Made by a program: the position numbers and the translations under genes
NCBI GenBank assembly: GCA_023412475.1
Contig: JAEYNR010000016.1
Span: 1 to 33,035, forward strand
DNA from: Fibrobacterota bacterium
GTDB taxonomy: Bacteria; Fibrobacterota; Chitinivibrionia; Chitinivibrionales; Chitinispirillaceae
Reading direction: 5' to 3'
DNA length: 33,035 nucleotides
Shown: in pieces, positions 26,059-33,035 of the stretch
How the letters are laid out: each line of letters starts with the position of its first letter
Position numbering within the stretch: the first letter of the stretch is position 1
The notes under the pieces: generated by a model
What the model saw: only the letters and a program-made list of their open reading frames with translations
The model's database searches: none
What the model was told of the DNA's origin: nothing

Positions 26059-26059
26059 T

Positions 26060-26479
26060 TTGCAGTTGCATACCTGTTCAGTAACACAGACCCGCCAGGC
26101 TGGTGCCAGATTGGCCAGAATAGCCAAAGCGGGTGACGTTTTTATTCTTGATGGAGACTTGGGAACCGGGAAAACAGAATTTGTACGCGGCTTTACAGAA
26201 TCATTAGGCGGCAATGCTGTTGTCAGAAGTCCAAGCTTTTCTATTCTTAACATTTACCAAACTGGCAGTATTGATATTTATCATTTTGATTTTTATCGTC
26301 TGAGTGAGGCATCTGAACTCGAAGAGCTGGGCTTCGATGAATACATATACGGTGATGGGGTTTGTCTTATCGAATGGGGATCTCTTTTCAGAGACAGTCT
26401 TCCACAAGAAGCCAGAACCATCCGTTTTTTGGATAGGGGAGAATTCCAGAGAGTTCTGGATGCAGATTTTGAGTTCTAA
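26060..26479 (+). CDS. tsaE: tRNA threonylcarbamoyladenosine biosynthesis ATPase
   Basis: TsaE is the small P-loop ATPase needed, with TsaB and TsaD, to make t6A37 in ANN-decoding tRNAs. The 139-residue protein has the Walker A loop GDLGTGKT (Gly32-Thr39), the family motif VRSPSFSILNIY and the downstream pair FDFYRL and LGFDEYIYGDGVCLIEWG. The start appears to be TTG at 26060, one base after the stop of the PorX-like gene, implying translational coupling. No tsaB or tsaD lies nearby. Confidence 0.93.
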   Translation: MQLHTCSVTQTRQAGARLARIAKAGDVFILDGDLGTGKTEFVRGFTESLGGNAVVRSPSFSILNIYQTGSIDIYHFDFYRLSEASELEELGFDEYIYGDGVCLIEWGSLFRDSLPQEARTIRFLDRGEFQRVLDADFEF

Positions 26480-26525
26480 CAGTTACTCTATCTTTTCAAT
26501 TCTTAAATCTTATAATCCTTTTTGT

Positions 26526-26580
26526 TTTTCCCTTCGACATTTAACATACGATATTCGATATTCGATATTTTTTCCTGTTC
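26526..26580. repeat. Short dispersed repeat with ATTCGATATTT core, copy 4
   Basis: CCCTTCGACATT is followed by ATACGATATTCGATATTCG and ATATTTTTTCCTGTTC. It parallels 7304-7354 (CCCTTCTACATT, then ATTCGATATTTC) and lies between the tsaE and TatT stops. Upstream at about 26500-26520, TTCTTAAATC is the complement of part of the 2533 repeat (GATTTAAGAA). Confidence 0.6.
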
Positions 26581-26638
26581 TTTTGTATATAACACGAAAT
26601 TTGGTATTTAAGAAGATACCCTCAAAGCTAAAGATTAA

Positions 26639-27604
26639 CTACTGACTCTCTTCACTTAAGTTCTCTTTCTTTGAATATTCTGTACTGTCAATTACAGGGA
26701 AATAGCGGCCTACATTGGCCAGCAGCCATCTGGCACGCTGCTGGTAGATTGTATTTTGCAGTCTCATGGATGGTTTTTTTTGAATATTTATCGATAAGGC
26801 TTTATTAAGCATCTCAATGAACTCATCACGGTTTTTACTTTTTACACTCAGTGATGTGGCGCAGGTTATATAGGGGGAGATCTTTTCTCCTGAAGAAAAT
26901 TGGACCGCCTTCTCAAAATGCTCTTTGGCGATTTTATCGGAACCGCCAATGGATTTGGGAATAGATGCCTTGTAAGCGCACAAAATCTCATGAGCTGCCC
27001 CATAATCATATTGATCATTTAATTCTGCAACTCTCAACATGAGAGAGGCGGCTTTTTTTATGGTCATGCTGAGAGCAAGATCAGATCGGTCAGAAATAAT
27101 CGCCGCCATCCATGAGGCTGAACACCAGTAAAGAAATGATGTGTCAGCCTGAACTGTCATGGCAAGTGCAGAATCCGCAGATTTACCTTTAAAAAGTGCG
27201 CTGAACCCGGGGTGGCGAAGCTCTATCCCACGCAAGCAGTAATCCCGACCTCTGAGAAGAAGTTTTTTGGCTCGTTTTCCCATCGCTTTCTTCTGGGCTG
27301 CCATAGAGTCAGGCAGTGTATCGGAAGGAAAGAGGATAAAAGCCTGTGCATAAAGACAGAAAAGCTTACCTGTTGCCAGATAAAGCTCTGCATTCGTGCT
27401 ATCCTTCTCCAGAATAGTTTCATAGAATTTCATGGTAAATGGAAGAGCATCTCTGACCAGCTCAGGATCATCTTCACCGGTAAAAACTGTGCTTGTTTGA
27501 TTGGAAAGTGTCTCACCAGCCTTTTTAACTGCAAGTCGTGAAACGGAACAGCTTTGCAGAAAAAACATCATAAACGCAAAAAAAATAAAGTTTTTCAGAC
27601 ACAT
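26639..27604 (-). CDS. TatT-family (TRAP-associated T component) lipoprotein
   Basis: The 321-residue product has a lipoprotein signal with the lipobox LQSC (Cys19), so it should be anchored to a membrane facing the periplasm. It matches the TatT family, helical TPR-like proteins first described as Tp0956 of Treponema: ALPFTMKFYETILEKDSTNA, then LYLATGKLFCLYAQAFI, RAKKLLLRGRDYCLRGIELR and HPGF. In Treponema, TatT works with a periplasmic binding protein (TatP) and a TRAP transporter; none of those genes is visible here. No clear Shine-Dalgarno is seen. It is divergent from apt with a 189-base gap. Confidence 0.82.
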   Translation of the reverse strand: MCLKNFIFFAFMMFFLQSCSVSRLAVKKAGETLSNQTSTVFTGEDDPELVRDALPFTMKFYETILEKDSTNAELYLATGKLFCLYAQAFILFPSDTLPDSMAAQKKAMGKRAKKLLLRGRDYCLRGIELRHPGFSALFKGKSADSALAMTVQADTSFLYWCSASWMAAIISDRSDLALSMTIKKAASLMLRVAELNDQYDYGAAHEILCAYKASIPKSIGGSDKIAKEHFEKAVQFSSGEKISPYITCATSLSVKSKNRDEFIEMLNKALSINIQKKPSMRLQNTIYQQRARWLLANVGRYFPVIDSTEYSKKENLSEESQ

Positions 27605-27793
27605 AATCGTACTAAAAAAAGCAGCCCGGTGTTTAAGATAAGTTGAATCTGATTCGCCTGATTCAGGTAGAAAGTATAAAAGTACTATAAATAATGGCGT
27701 TCAGGAAAGTTTCTTTGGTAATTGCTTGAAAAAACTTATTTTACCCTCTCTATGGTCGGAAACAAAAACGTCAAATTTTCCTGAGGAGCCATT

Positions 27794-28315
27794 ATGAATC
27801 TGGACGATGCAATCAGAAAAGTACCCGATTTTCCAAAACCTGGAATTCTTTTTTATGATGTTACCAGCATCTTTCTCAATCCGGAAGCATTTAAGTTTGT
27901 GATTGATGAGATGATTCGATGCTACAAAGATGTTCAGATCGATGGAATTATATCGATTGAAAGCAGAGGGTTTTTGTTAGGTGCTTGTTTTGCTTATAAT
28001 AAAGGATTACCTCTGGTGCTGGCCAGAAAAAAAGGCAAGCTTCCAGGAAAAACCATCTCACAAAGCTATTTCCTTGAATACGGTTCTGCAATACTGGAGA
28101 TTCATGAAGCAGATCTTGTTCCGGGGAAACGCTGGTTGATAATCGATGATCTGATTGCTACCGGAGGAACGCTTCAGGCTGTAGCCAGCATGATCGAGAA
28201 AGTGGGAGCCAGTGTCGCAGGAATATTCTCCATTATTGGACTTCCGTTTCTAAAATTCCATGAAAAAATTGGCAAGTACAATCCTAAAACACTTATAGAT
28301 TATCATAATGAATAA
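27794..28315 (+). CDS. apt: Adenine phosphoribosyltransferase
   Basis: Apt makes AMP from adenine and PRPP (purine salvage). The 173-residue protein has the Apt N-terminus IRKVPDFPKPGILFYDVTSI, the ESRGFLLG stretch and the PRPP-binding motif WLIIDDLIATGGTL. GAGGAG lies 5 bases before the ATG. Only two bases separate it from asnS, so the two form an operon. Confidence 0.95.
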   Translation: MNLDDAIRKVPDFPKPGILFYDVTSIFLNPEAFKFVIDEMIRCYKDVQIDGIISIESRGFLLGACFAYNKGLPLVLARKKGKLPGKTISQSYFLEYGSAILEIHEADLVPGKRWLIIDDLIATGGTLQAVASMIEKVGASVAGIFSIIGLPFLKFHEKIGKYNPKTLIDYHNE

Positions 28316-28317
28316 GT

Positions 28318-29703
28318 ATGTTACAAAAATCAATTAAAGAAATATTGCTTCTGCCTGAGGCAGGCCTGAAGGTTACTGTTAACGGATGGGTCAGGACCCG
28401 TCGCGATGCCAAAGGCTTCTCTTTCCTGGAATTAAACGATGGATCATGTCTGGCCAATATTCAGATAATTGCCCCTCAGAGTATGAGCGGTTATGAGGAT
28501 GTGCTGAAAATCAATACTGGTGCAAGCGTGACTGTCGAAGGTGTCCTCAAAGACTCTCCAGGAACAAAACAGCGCTTTGAAGTGGAAGCCGAGTCTATTA
28601 TTGTACTCGGAGCTGCTCCGTCTGGCTTTCCTCTTCAGAAAAAAAGGCATAGCTTCGAATATCTCAGAGAGATAGCTCATCTCAGGCCAAGAACCAATTC
28701 TATAGGAGCTGTTTCCAGGCTGCGAAGCTCTTTGAGCTATGCAATTCACTCATATTTTCAGGAGCATGGCTTCTCGTATGTGCACACACCCATTATCACA
28801 ACCAGTGATTGTGAAGGTGCTGGTGCTATGTTCAGAGTATCTACTCTTGATCCGGAAAGTCTGCCGCGTACAGAGAATAAACAGATCGATTATTCCAAAG
28901 ACTTCTTTGGTAAACCTGCAAGTCTTACTGTGAGCGGTCAGTTGGAAGGAGAGATTTACGCTCTGGCTTTAGGAAGAATCTATACCTTTGGACCTACTTT
29001 CAGAGCAGAAAATTCCAACACTCCAAGACATCTGGCTGAGTTCTGGATGGTGGAGCCGGAAGTGGCTTTTTTCAGGCTTCAGGACGATATGGATCTGGCT
29101 GAAGATTTTGTCAGATACCTGGCCAGCTACTCACTAAATAAATGCAGTGAAGATATCAGATTCTTTAACGACAGAATCGATAACCAGGTTATAGCCCGAC
29201 TGGAGAATATCGCAAAGGAGCCTTTTGTCAGACTTACCTATACAGAAGCAATAAAGATCCTTGAAAAACAGAACAGTGATTTTGAATACAGAGTTCACTG
29301 GGGCTGTGATTTACAATCAGAACATGAGCGTTATCTGACAGAAACCGTTTTTAAAAAACCTGCAATAGTGTTTGATTATCCCAAAGAGATCAAGGCATTT
29401 TACATGCGGCTAAATGATGACAATAAAACGGTCAGGGCGATGGATGTGCTGGTGCCAAGAATAGGGGAGCTGATTGGTGGAAGTGAACGGGAAGAACGCT
29501 ACGATGTACTTCTTGACAAAATAAAAACTCAGGGCCTCAATGAAGAGGATTACTGGTGGTATCTGGAACTTCGCAAATATGGAAGTACACCACATGCGGG
29601 TTTTGGTCTGGGTTTTGAACGGCTGCTTCTTCTGGCTACCGGAATGCAGAATATCCGTGATGTGATTCCTTTTCCCAGATTTCCGGGAAATGCGGAGTTC
29701 TGA
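28318..29703 (+). CDS. asnS: Asparaginyl-tRNA synthetase
   Basis: AsnRS charges tRNA-Asn. The 461-residue protein has the N-terminal OB-fold (VNGWVRTRRDAKGFSFLELN), class II motif 2 in FRAENSNTPRHLAEFWMVEP and motif 3 in GFGLGFERLLLL. The AENSNTPRHLAEFWM form with EPEVAF separates AsnRS from AspRS. No Shine-Dalgarno of its own is visible, and it starts two bases after apt, so it is probably coupled to that gene. Confidence 0.96.
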   Translation: MLQKSIKEILLLPEAGLKVTVNGWVRTRRDAKGFSFLELNDGSCLANIQIIAPQSMSGYEDVLKINTGASVTVEGVLKDSPGTKQRFEVEAESIIVLGAAPSGFPLQKKRHSFEYLREIAHLRPRTNSIGAVSRLRSSLSYAIHSYFQEHGFSYVHTPIITTSDCEGAGAMFRVSTLDPESLPRTENKQIDYSKDFFGKPASLTVSGQLEGEIYALALGRIYTFGPTFRAENSNTPRHLAEFWMVEPEVAFFRLQDDMDLAEDFVRYLASYSLNKCSEDIRFFNDRIDNQVIARLENIAKEPFVRLTYTEAIKILEKQNSDFEYRVHWGCDLQSEHERYLTETVFKKPAIVFDYPKEIKAFYMRLNDDNKTVRAMDVLVPRIGELIGGSEREERYDVLLDKIKTQGLNEEDYWWYLELRKYGSTPHAGFGLGFERLLLLATGMQNIRDVIPFPRFPGNAEF

Positions 29704-29789
29704 AAAAGGGGAGATTGAGTATAGTAACATCAGAACTTCTACAACAAGGGGTAAAGACAATCAGGAAATGGGATAGATAGATCAATTTA

Positions 29790-30005
29790 TCATCCCCATT
29801 TCATCTGGAGTTTTCTATGCTTATTTGCACAATCTGTCAAATATGAATCTATAAGATTCTGATAAGGTACTCCTGTTTCTTCAGCTAATTTTTTGAAGTA
29901 GTCCAGAGTATCCACTCCTATCCTGATACTAATCTGCTTTTTTAGCCGTTTAGCAAAAGGATTTTTTTTACCTTTCATTTTTGAAAAATCATAATGCTCT
30001 TTCAT
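29790..30005 (-). CDS. BrnA-type CopG antitoxin
   Basis: This 71-residue protein has a ribbon-helix-helix C-terminal half (KKQISIRIGVDTLDYFKKLA, then YQNLIDSYL) after a basic N-terminal segment (MKGKKNPFAKR), the usual BrnA layout. In BrnTA systems the antitoxin is encoded second, binds the toxin and represses its own promoter. The ATG overlaps the toxin stop (ATGA) and AAAGGG lies about 6 bases upstream inside the toxin gene. It is convergent with asnS. Confidence 0.82.
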   Translation of the reverse strand: MKEHYDFSKMKGKKNPFAKRLKKQISIRIGVDTLDYFKKLAEETGVPYQNLIDSYLTDCANKHRKLQMKWG

Positions 30006-30298
30006 GCCTTACCCTTTCTGAAATAGTATTGAGTTTCTCTTTGATCTGCTTTTCTGGCAGATATTATCCTGATAATTTCATCTCTTTTACGATAGCAATA
30101 GCATACAATTAATACTCTGAGATTTCTGCTGAAGCCATGAATGATGTATCTGTCTTCTTTTTTTGAGTGATCAGGATCATAATAGATTGTTGCGTTTTGG
30201 TCCAGGAACACAGTTGCTGCTTCATCAAATGTGACTTTGTGCTTATGATTATTAGTTAATGCTTTCCTGTTATCCCATTCAAAATGAATCCCATTCAT
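30002..30298 (-). CDS. BrnT-type ribonuclease toxin
   Basis: BrnT is a RelE-like RNase that stops growth until neutralised by BrnA. From the ATG at 30298 the protein has 98 residues and the family landmarks: HFEWDNRKALTNNHKHKVTF, then DEAATVF, YIIHGFSRN and RIISARKADQRE. The frame stays open upstream to 30379, but family members start at the FEWD motif. No Shine-Dalgarno is visible; an AT palindrome lies just upstream. The toxin-antitoxin order and 4-base overlap are typical of the family. Confidence 0.85.
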   Translation of the reverse strand: MNGIHFEWDNRKALTNNHKHKVTFDEAATVFLDQNATIYYDPDHSKKEDRYIIHGFSRNLRVLIVCYCYRKRDEIIRIISARKADQRETQYYFRKGKA

Positions 30299-30305
30299 AA
30301 TGATA

Positions 30306-30317
30306 ATATAATTATAT
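30306..30317. promoter_or_regulatory. AT palindrome at the toxin promoter, possible BrnA operator
   Basis: ATATAATTATAT is a perfect 12-bp palindrome 8 bases before the toxin start and includes TATAAT-like sequence on both strands. BrnA proteins autorepress through sites at their promoter, so this is a candidate operator. AT-rich palindromes also arise by chance. Confidence 0.35.
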
Positions 30318-30362
30318 AATAAATACGAGCCAATATTCATTATATTGGCCCCATTGTTCCAG

Positions 30363-30512
30363 ATGCGAAACCATCCCAAGTTTTATAAAGATTTCACAGG
30401 TTCCGGGTACACACCCATTGGCCAGGCCATGAATTTTGAGTATTTTCCTGTTGAATCGGGAAAAGAGAGAGATGTACCGCTTCCTTTTAGATGCGTTCTA
30501 TTGTATGAGTAG
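30363..30512 (+). CDS. Short unrecognised ORF, possible gene fragment
   Basis: A 49-codon frame begins at an ATG 64 bases beyond the toxin start, on the opposite strand. The translation (MRNHPKFYKDFTGSGYTPIG, then FEYFPVESGKERDVPLPFR) has an ordinary protein-like composition, unlike a chance frame. No Shine-Dalgarno is seen, and the frame stays open for some codons upstream of the ATG. I do not recognise a family. It may be the 3' end of a gene removed when accessory DNA was inserted. Confidence 0.3.
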   Translation: MRNHPKFYKDFTGSGYTPIGQAMNFEYFPVESGKERDVPLPFRCVLLYE

Positions 30513-30549
30513 ACAATTAATCGGAACTATTCATGGGTTATAATTATAT

Positions 30550-30924
30550 ATGAAAATGAATTATCCTAATACAATTCTTATTGTGATTTTTTTTATCTCG
30601 ATGGTTTTTTGTAGTGAAAATGAATGCTACAAAACCCTGAATGGATGTGGATCAATTTCGCAAATGAGAAAATGCTTAAAAAAGCCTTTACGAAATTATA
30701 AGAAAATTGCAAAAACATCAGAAGATTTTTATAAATTTGCTTTAAAGGAGTATGAATTTTATGACACACTCCGAGTCGATTTTAGTGAAAGTTGTACATT
30801 CTATGCAAATATTTATACTTTTCAATTGATTAATGCATTATTAAATGAATGTGTAAAAAGTGATAGTAGCTTTAATCTTAAGTATCCTAACGGTGAACAG
30901 CGTATTTGCTCGGGCTTGAGGTAA
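30550..30924 (+). CDS. Small exported hypothetical protein next to IS66
   Basis: This 124-residue product has a signal-like N-terminus (NTILIVIFFISMVFCSE) and five Cys after it, in ECYKTLNGCG, RKCLKK, ESCTF, NECVKS and RICSG, so a disulfide-bonded periplasmic or surface protein is likely. Lys and Asn are frequent and the DNA is more AT-rich than the neighbouring housekeeping genes, as in recently acquired genes. No family is recognised. No Shine-Dalgarno is evident. The stop codon lies at the very edge of the IS66 element, so the true C-terminus may have been lost. Confidence 0.5.
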   Translation: MKMNYPNTILIVIFFISMVFCSENECYKTLNGCGSISQMRKCLKKPLRNYKKIAKTSEDFYKFALKEYEFYDTLRVDFSESCTFYANIYTFQLINALLNECVKSDSSFNLKYPNGEQRICSGLR

Positions 30925-30926
30925 AA

Positions 30927-32432
30927 CTATTTTAATTCGGAAGGTTTCCAGTTTATCGGAAGCAGATCATCGATATCGTTAGAATTTCTTGCGGGAAGTT
31001 TTTCAAGAAGATCACAGAGATAAACGTAGGGGTTGATACCATTGAGTTCACAAGTTCCTAAAACTGAATATATGGCAGCAAGGTTTCTGGCACCATCTTC
31101 GGATTTGGTAAACAACCAGTTTCTGCGTCCCAACGCAAGTTTGCGGAACCGGTTCTCAACAAGGTTGTTACTCAGTTCAACCCGCCCGTCTTTGAGAAAC
31201 ACTGTTAAAGCATTCCAACGGCCTAACATGTATCCTATGGCTTTTCCGATAAGGTTTTTTGGCGGTACCTCCAGGACAGTCTTATCGAGCCACAGTTTCA
31301 TTTCATCGATTATTGGTTTTGACTTCTCCAGTCGTAATTGCAGGCGATTTTCTGCAGAAAAGTTATTTTCAGCCGCAGAAGCCTCAACAGCAAACAGCTT
31401 CTTGTACATGTCAAGCATCCAGTGTGCACGCTTTTCATCGTTTCCCAGGGCATCTTTAAACCCTCTGCGGGCATGTCCATGACAGTTAACATGTGTAATC
31501 AACTCTTTGAAGTCAAGGAAATCATACAGGTTTAAGCCATCAGTTTGAACCCGTCCAGAATAGGAACCTGGTATCAGATCTTTGATATTTTTCTGATTGC
31601 GTGTTTTCATGTAATGAAACGTCACGATATTAAGCTCGGGAGCAAGCATCTGAACCATATATCCAAGGTGGCTTTTTCCTTTTGTGGGCTCGATCATAAC
31701 CTTTATGGTTGATTCGTCGATCTGGAAATAACCACTATTTAAAATTCTGCTCTGCAGTGCAGGAACAAGGCTGCTTAACCAGAACGCTCCCTTAGAGAAC
31801 CATCCACTGATAGTCGAATATGGAATATCGTAATCGCAATACCGTCTGATCTGCTCCTGAAAACGATACAACGGATTATGATCGACACATTTTGTAACAA
31901 GCAACTGAGCCACAAGGCTGGAACCGGCTATTCCCTTGTCAATACATCGCGGCGGAAGTTCTGGAGTGGAAATGACAGTCTCACCATTATCAGCGATTCT
32001 TTTAAATACAGGGCGTATAAGTCGCAGAACATAAAATTCAGCTGGTTTATAATGAAGTTCTTCTGTAACTTTTTCAGCTATTTTTACATATCCGCTGGTA
32101 TCAAAATCAGGATCAATGTTTTTGTTAAAGCGAGGGAGATGAGCGGGAATCTCATTTCTTCCATGCGAGGTATGCTTTTTTGTCTTATCACGTGTATAGG
32201 AGACTGTTTCCTGAGTAACTTTTTCATCCTGTATTGGAACACCAAGAGGCAGTTCTGTCTGTTGATCATTGGAGACATAACGTTCTGTTTTCTGTCCGAA
32301 GATCTGTTTTTCGAACCAGGCAATGCGGTCCCTTAGGTGCTGATTCTCATCTCGCAATACCTTTATCTCTTTAGTCGCATCGGTATATTTAATAAAAAGT
32401 TCTTCTGGACTCATAATAATAATAAAATACAT
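30927..32432 (-). CDS. tnpC: IS66-family transposase TnpC
   Basis: This is the DDE transposase of the element. The 501-residue protein has an N-terminal leucine-zipper-like helix (KEIKVLRDENQHLRDRIAWF), the IFGQKTERYV motif, and a catalytic core with Asp in YFQIDESTIKVM, Asp in VQTDGLNLYDF and Glu in NLVENRFRKLALGRRNWLF. The segment that is usually a Cys-rich zinc finger lacks the paired Cys here. The end INWKP is typical. An internal ATG at 32411 (MSPEELFIKY) is an equally good start; neither has a Shine-Dalgarno. Confidence 0.93.
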   Translation of the reverse strand: MYFIIIMSPEELFIKYTDATKEIKVLRDENQHLRDRIAWFEKQIFGQKTERYVSNDQQTELPLGVPIQDEKVTQETVSYTRDKTKKHTSHGRNEIPAHLPRFNKNIDPDFDTSGYVKIAEKVTEELHYKPAEFYVLRLIRPVFKRIADNGETVISTPELPPRCIDKGIAGSSLVAQLLVTKCVDHNPLYRFQEQIRRYCDYDIPYSTISGWFSKGAFWLSSLVPALQSRILNSGYFQIDESTIKVMIEPTKGKSHLGYMVQMLAPELNIVTFHYMKTRNQKNIKDLIPGSYSGRVQTDGLNLYDFLDFKELITHVNCHGHARRGFKDALGNDEKRAHWMLDMYKKLFAVEASAAENNFSAENRLQLRLEKSKPIIDEMKLWLDKTVLEVPPKNLIGKAIGYMLGRWNALTVFLKDGRVELSNNLVENRFRKLALGRRNWLFTKSEDGARNLAAIYSVLGTCELNGINPYVYLCDLLEKLPARNSNDIDDLLPINWKPSELK

Positions 32433-32464
32433 TCATTATCGATTAGAAATCAATATAATTCTTT

Positions 32465-32857
32465 TCAGGCACAACACATTTCCGGCACCTTTATTGCTTG
32501 ACACATTTGTTGAAATTCAAACCGTTTACGCTTTCTTACAGATGACAACTCTATACCGCAAAGCATTAAATGCAATTGTTCAGCATTAATGGCTATGCGT
32601 GATATATCGCTATTGCCGGAAGGAATTTCAAAAGTACCCTGCTCAAGTCGTTTGTAAAACATCCAGAACCCGTCATTATCCCATACAATCATTTTCAGCC
32701 TGTCACGGCGTTTGTTGTAAAAGACGAACAGTGCCCCGCTAAGCGGATCAGATTGCAGATATGATTGTATTTCTCCACAGAGCCCGTCAAAACATTTGCG
32801 AAAATCTGTCGGTTTGTTAGCAATGTAGATCTCTGCCGGAAAGGAAAATGATATCAT
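32465..32857 (-). CDS. tnpB: IS66 accessory protein TnpB
   Basis: The 130-residue product matches IS66 Orf2: IYIANKPTDFRKCFDGLCG, then DPLSGALFVFYNKRRDRLKM and WDNDGFWMFYKRLEQGTF. It is required with TnpA and TnpC for transposition of IS66-type elements; its biochemical role is unclear. It starts 5 bases after the tnpA stop, with GGGG about 10 bases upstream. Confidence 0.93.
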   Translation of the reverse strand: MISFSFPAEIYIANKPTDFRKCFDGLCGEIQSYLQSDPLSGALFVFYNKRRDRLKMIVWDNDGFWMFYKRLEQGTFEIPSGNSDISRIAINAEQLHLMLCGIELSSVRKRKRFEFQQMCQAIKVPEMCCA

Positions 32858-32862
32858 TGCAA

Positions 32863-33035
32863 CTAACCCCGGACTATACAGTACTCAAGTATTATGCGTA
32901 AAATATCTGGTGAAACATGTTCCGGAATTCGTATTACAGCGCTGTTTCCAACATTAATTTCAATAAATGGTGATGCAGCTTTAATATTTTTTTGTTCAAG
33001 AATAACCCTGGAAAATGAAGGCAGAGGTAATTGTG
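32863..33035 (-). CDS. tnpA: IS66 TnpA, C-terminal part (cut by window edge)
   Basis: A minus-strand frame open from the window edge reads PFIEINVGNSAVIRIPEHVS, then DILRIILEY, and stops at 32863. The V.IGNGA.IRIP pattern followed by a short helix is the usual end of IS66 TnpA, a small helix-turn-helix protein. The start and DNA-binding part lie outside the window. Confidence 0.8.
   Translation of the reverse strand, partial: QLPLPSFSRVILEQKNIKAASPFIEINVGNSAVIRIPEHVSPDILRIILEYCIVRG

Larger units (their letters stand above)
30927..33035 (-). mobile_element. IS66-family insertion sequence, incomplete at window edge
   Basis: Three minus-strand genes in the order tnpA (cut by the window edge), tnpB and tnpC are spaced as in IS66 elements: 5 bases between A and B, and 32 between B and C. 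Only the tnpC end is inside the window. A GTAA at 30921-30924 could be the element tip, since IS66 ends usually begin GTAA, but the other end is not available for comparison. All three frames look intact, so the element may be active. Confidence 0.85.

Noticed and set aside
1..33035. CRISPR arrays, tRNA or rRNA genes, and defence islands
   Set aside because: No regularly spaced repeats, cloverleaf sequences, rRNA signatures or defence-gene clusters were recognised by eye, apart from the toxin-antitoxin pair. A dedicated scan could still find a weak tRNA or small RNA.

Overview
The window reads as chromosomal DNA from a Gram-negative bacterium. It encodes a TamB-like protein with an Omp85-family barrel, an outer-membrane beta-barrel protein, a lipobox lipoprotein of the TatT family, and exported enzymes. 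A receiver-PglZ protein resembling PorX, the type IX secretion regulator, and a secreted CE15 glucuronoyl esterase preceded by a sorting-domain-like module point to the FCB group. Fibrobacterota or a relative is my best guess. This is inference from family content and protein style, not a database match.

Layout. Positions 1-2640 are a decayed zone: nagB with one frameshift, a frameshifted remnant of a repeat-rich secreted protein, an IS1380-type transposase remnant, a strong hairpin and one copy of an AT-rich dispersed repeat. Positions 2739-4920 hold two divergent HdeD-like membrane proteins and an HD-domain hydrolase. Positions 5162-9007 hold the CE15 esterase and, convergent to it, a PHP-domain phosphoesterase. 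Positions 9270-15187 are a two-gene outer-membrane assembly operon (TamB-like, then Omp85) with overlapping ends. Positions 15452-19692 hold an Rpn-type nuclease with a heptad-repeat tail and a run of minus-strand genes: a beta-barrel protein, a small membrane-anchored protein, DUF1328, a solitary acyl carrier protein and a thioredoxin-DsbD-like fusion.

Positions 20185-26479 run on the plus strand: treY, serS, the PorX-like gene and tsaE, with the last two nearly touching. A TatT-family lipoprotein lies on the minus strand at 26639-27604, divergent from an apt-asnS operon (27794-29703). The right end is accessory: a BrnT/BrnA-type toxin-antitoxin pair, two small unrecognised genes, and an IS66-family element that runs off the window edge with its third gene incomplete.

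Themes. Envelope biogenesis and export dominate (TamB/Omp85, PorX-like, DsbD-like, TatT, HdeD, beta-barrel), interleaved with translation and housekeeping genes (serS, asnS, tsaE, apt). Short AT-rich repeats sit repeatedly beside gene 3' ends. No tRNA, rRNA or CRISPR array was recognised. I see no defence island or clearly new multi-gene system. The least ordinary items are the PorX-like protein with an altered receiver site, the CE15 protein's internal sorting-domain-like module, and the dispersed intergenic repeats.
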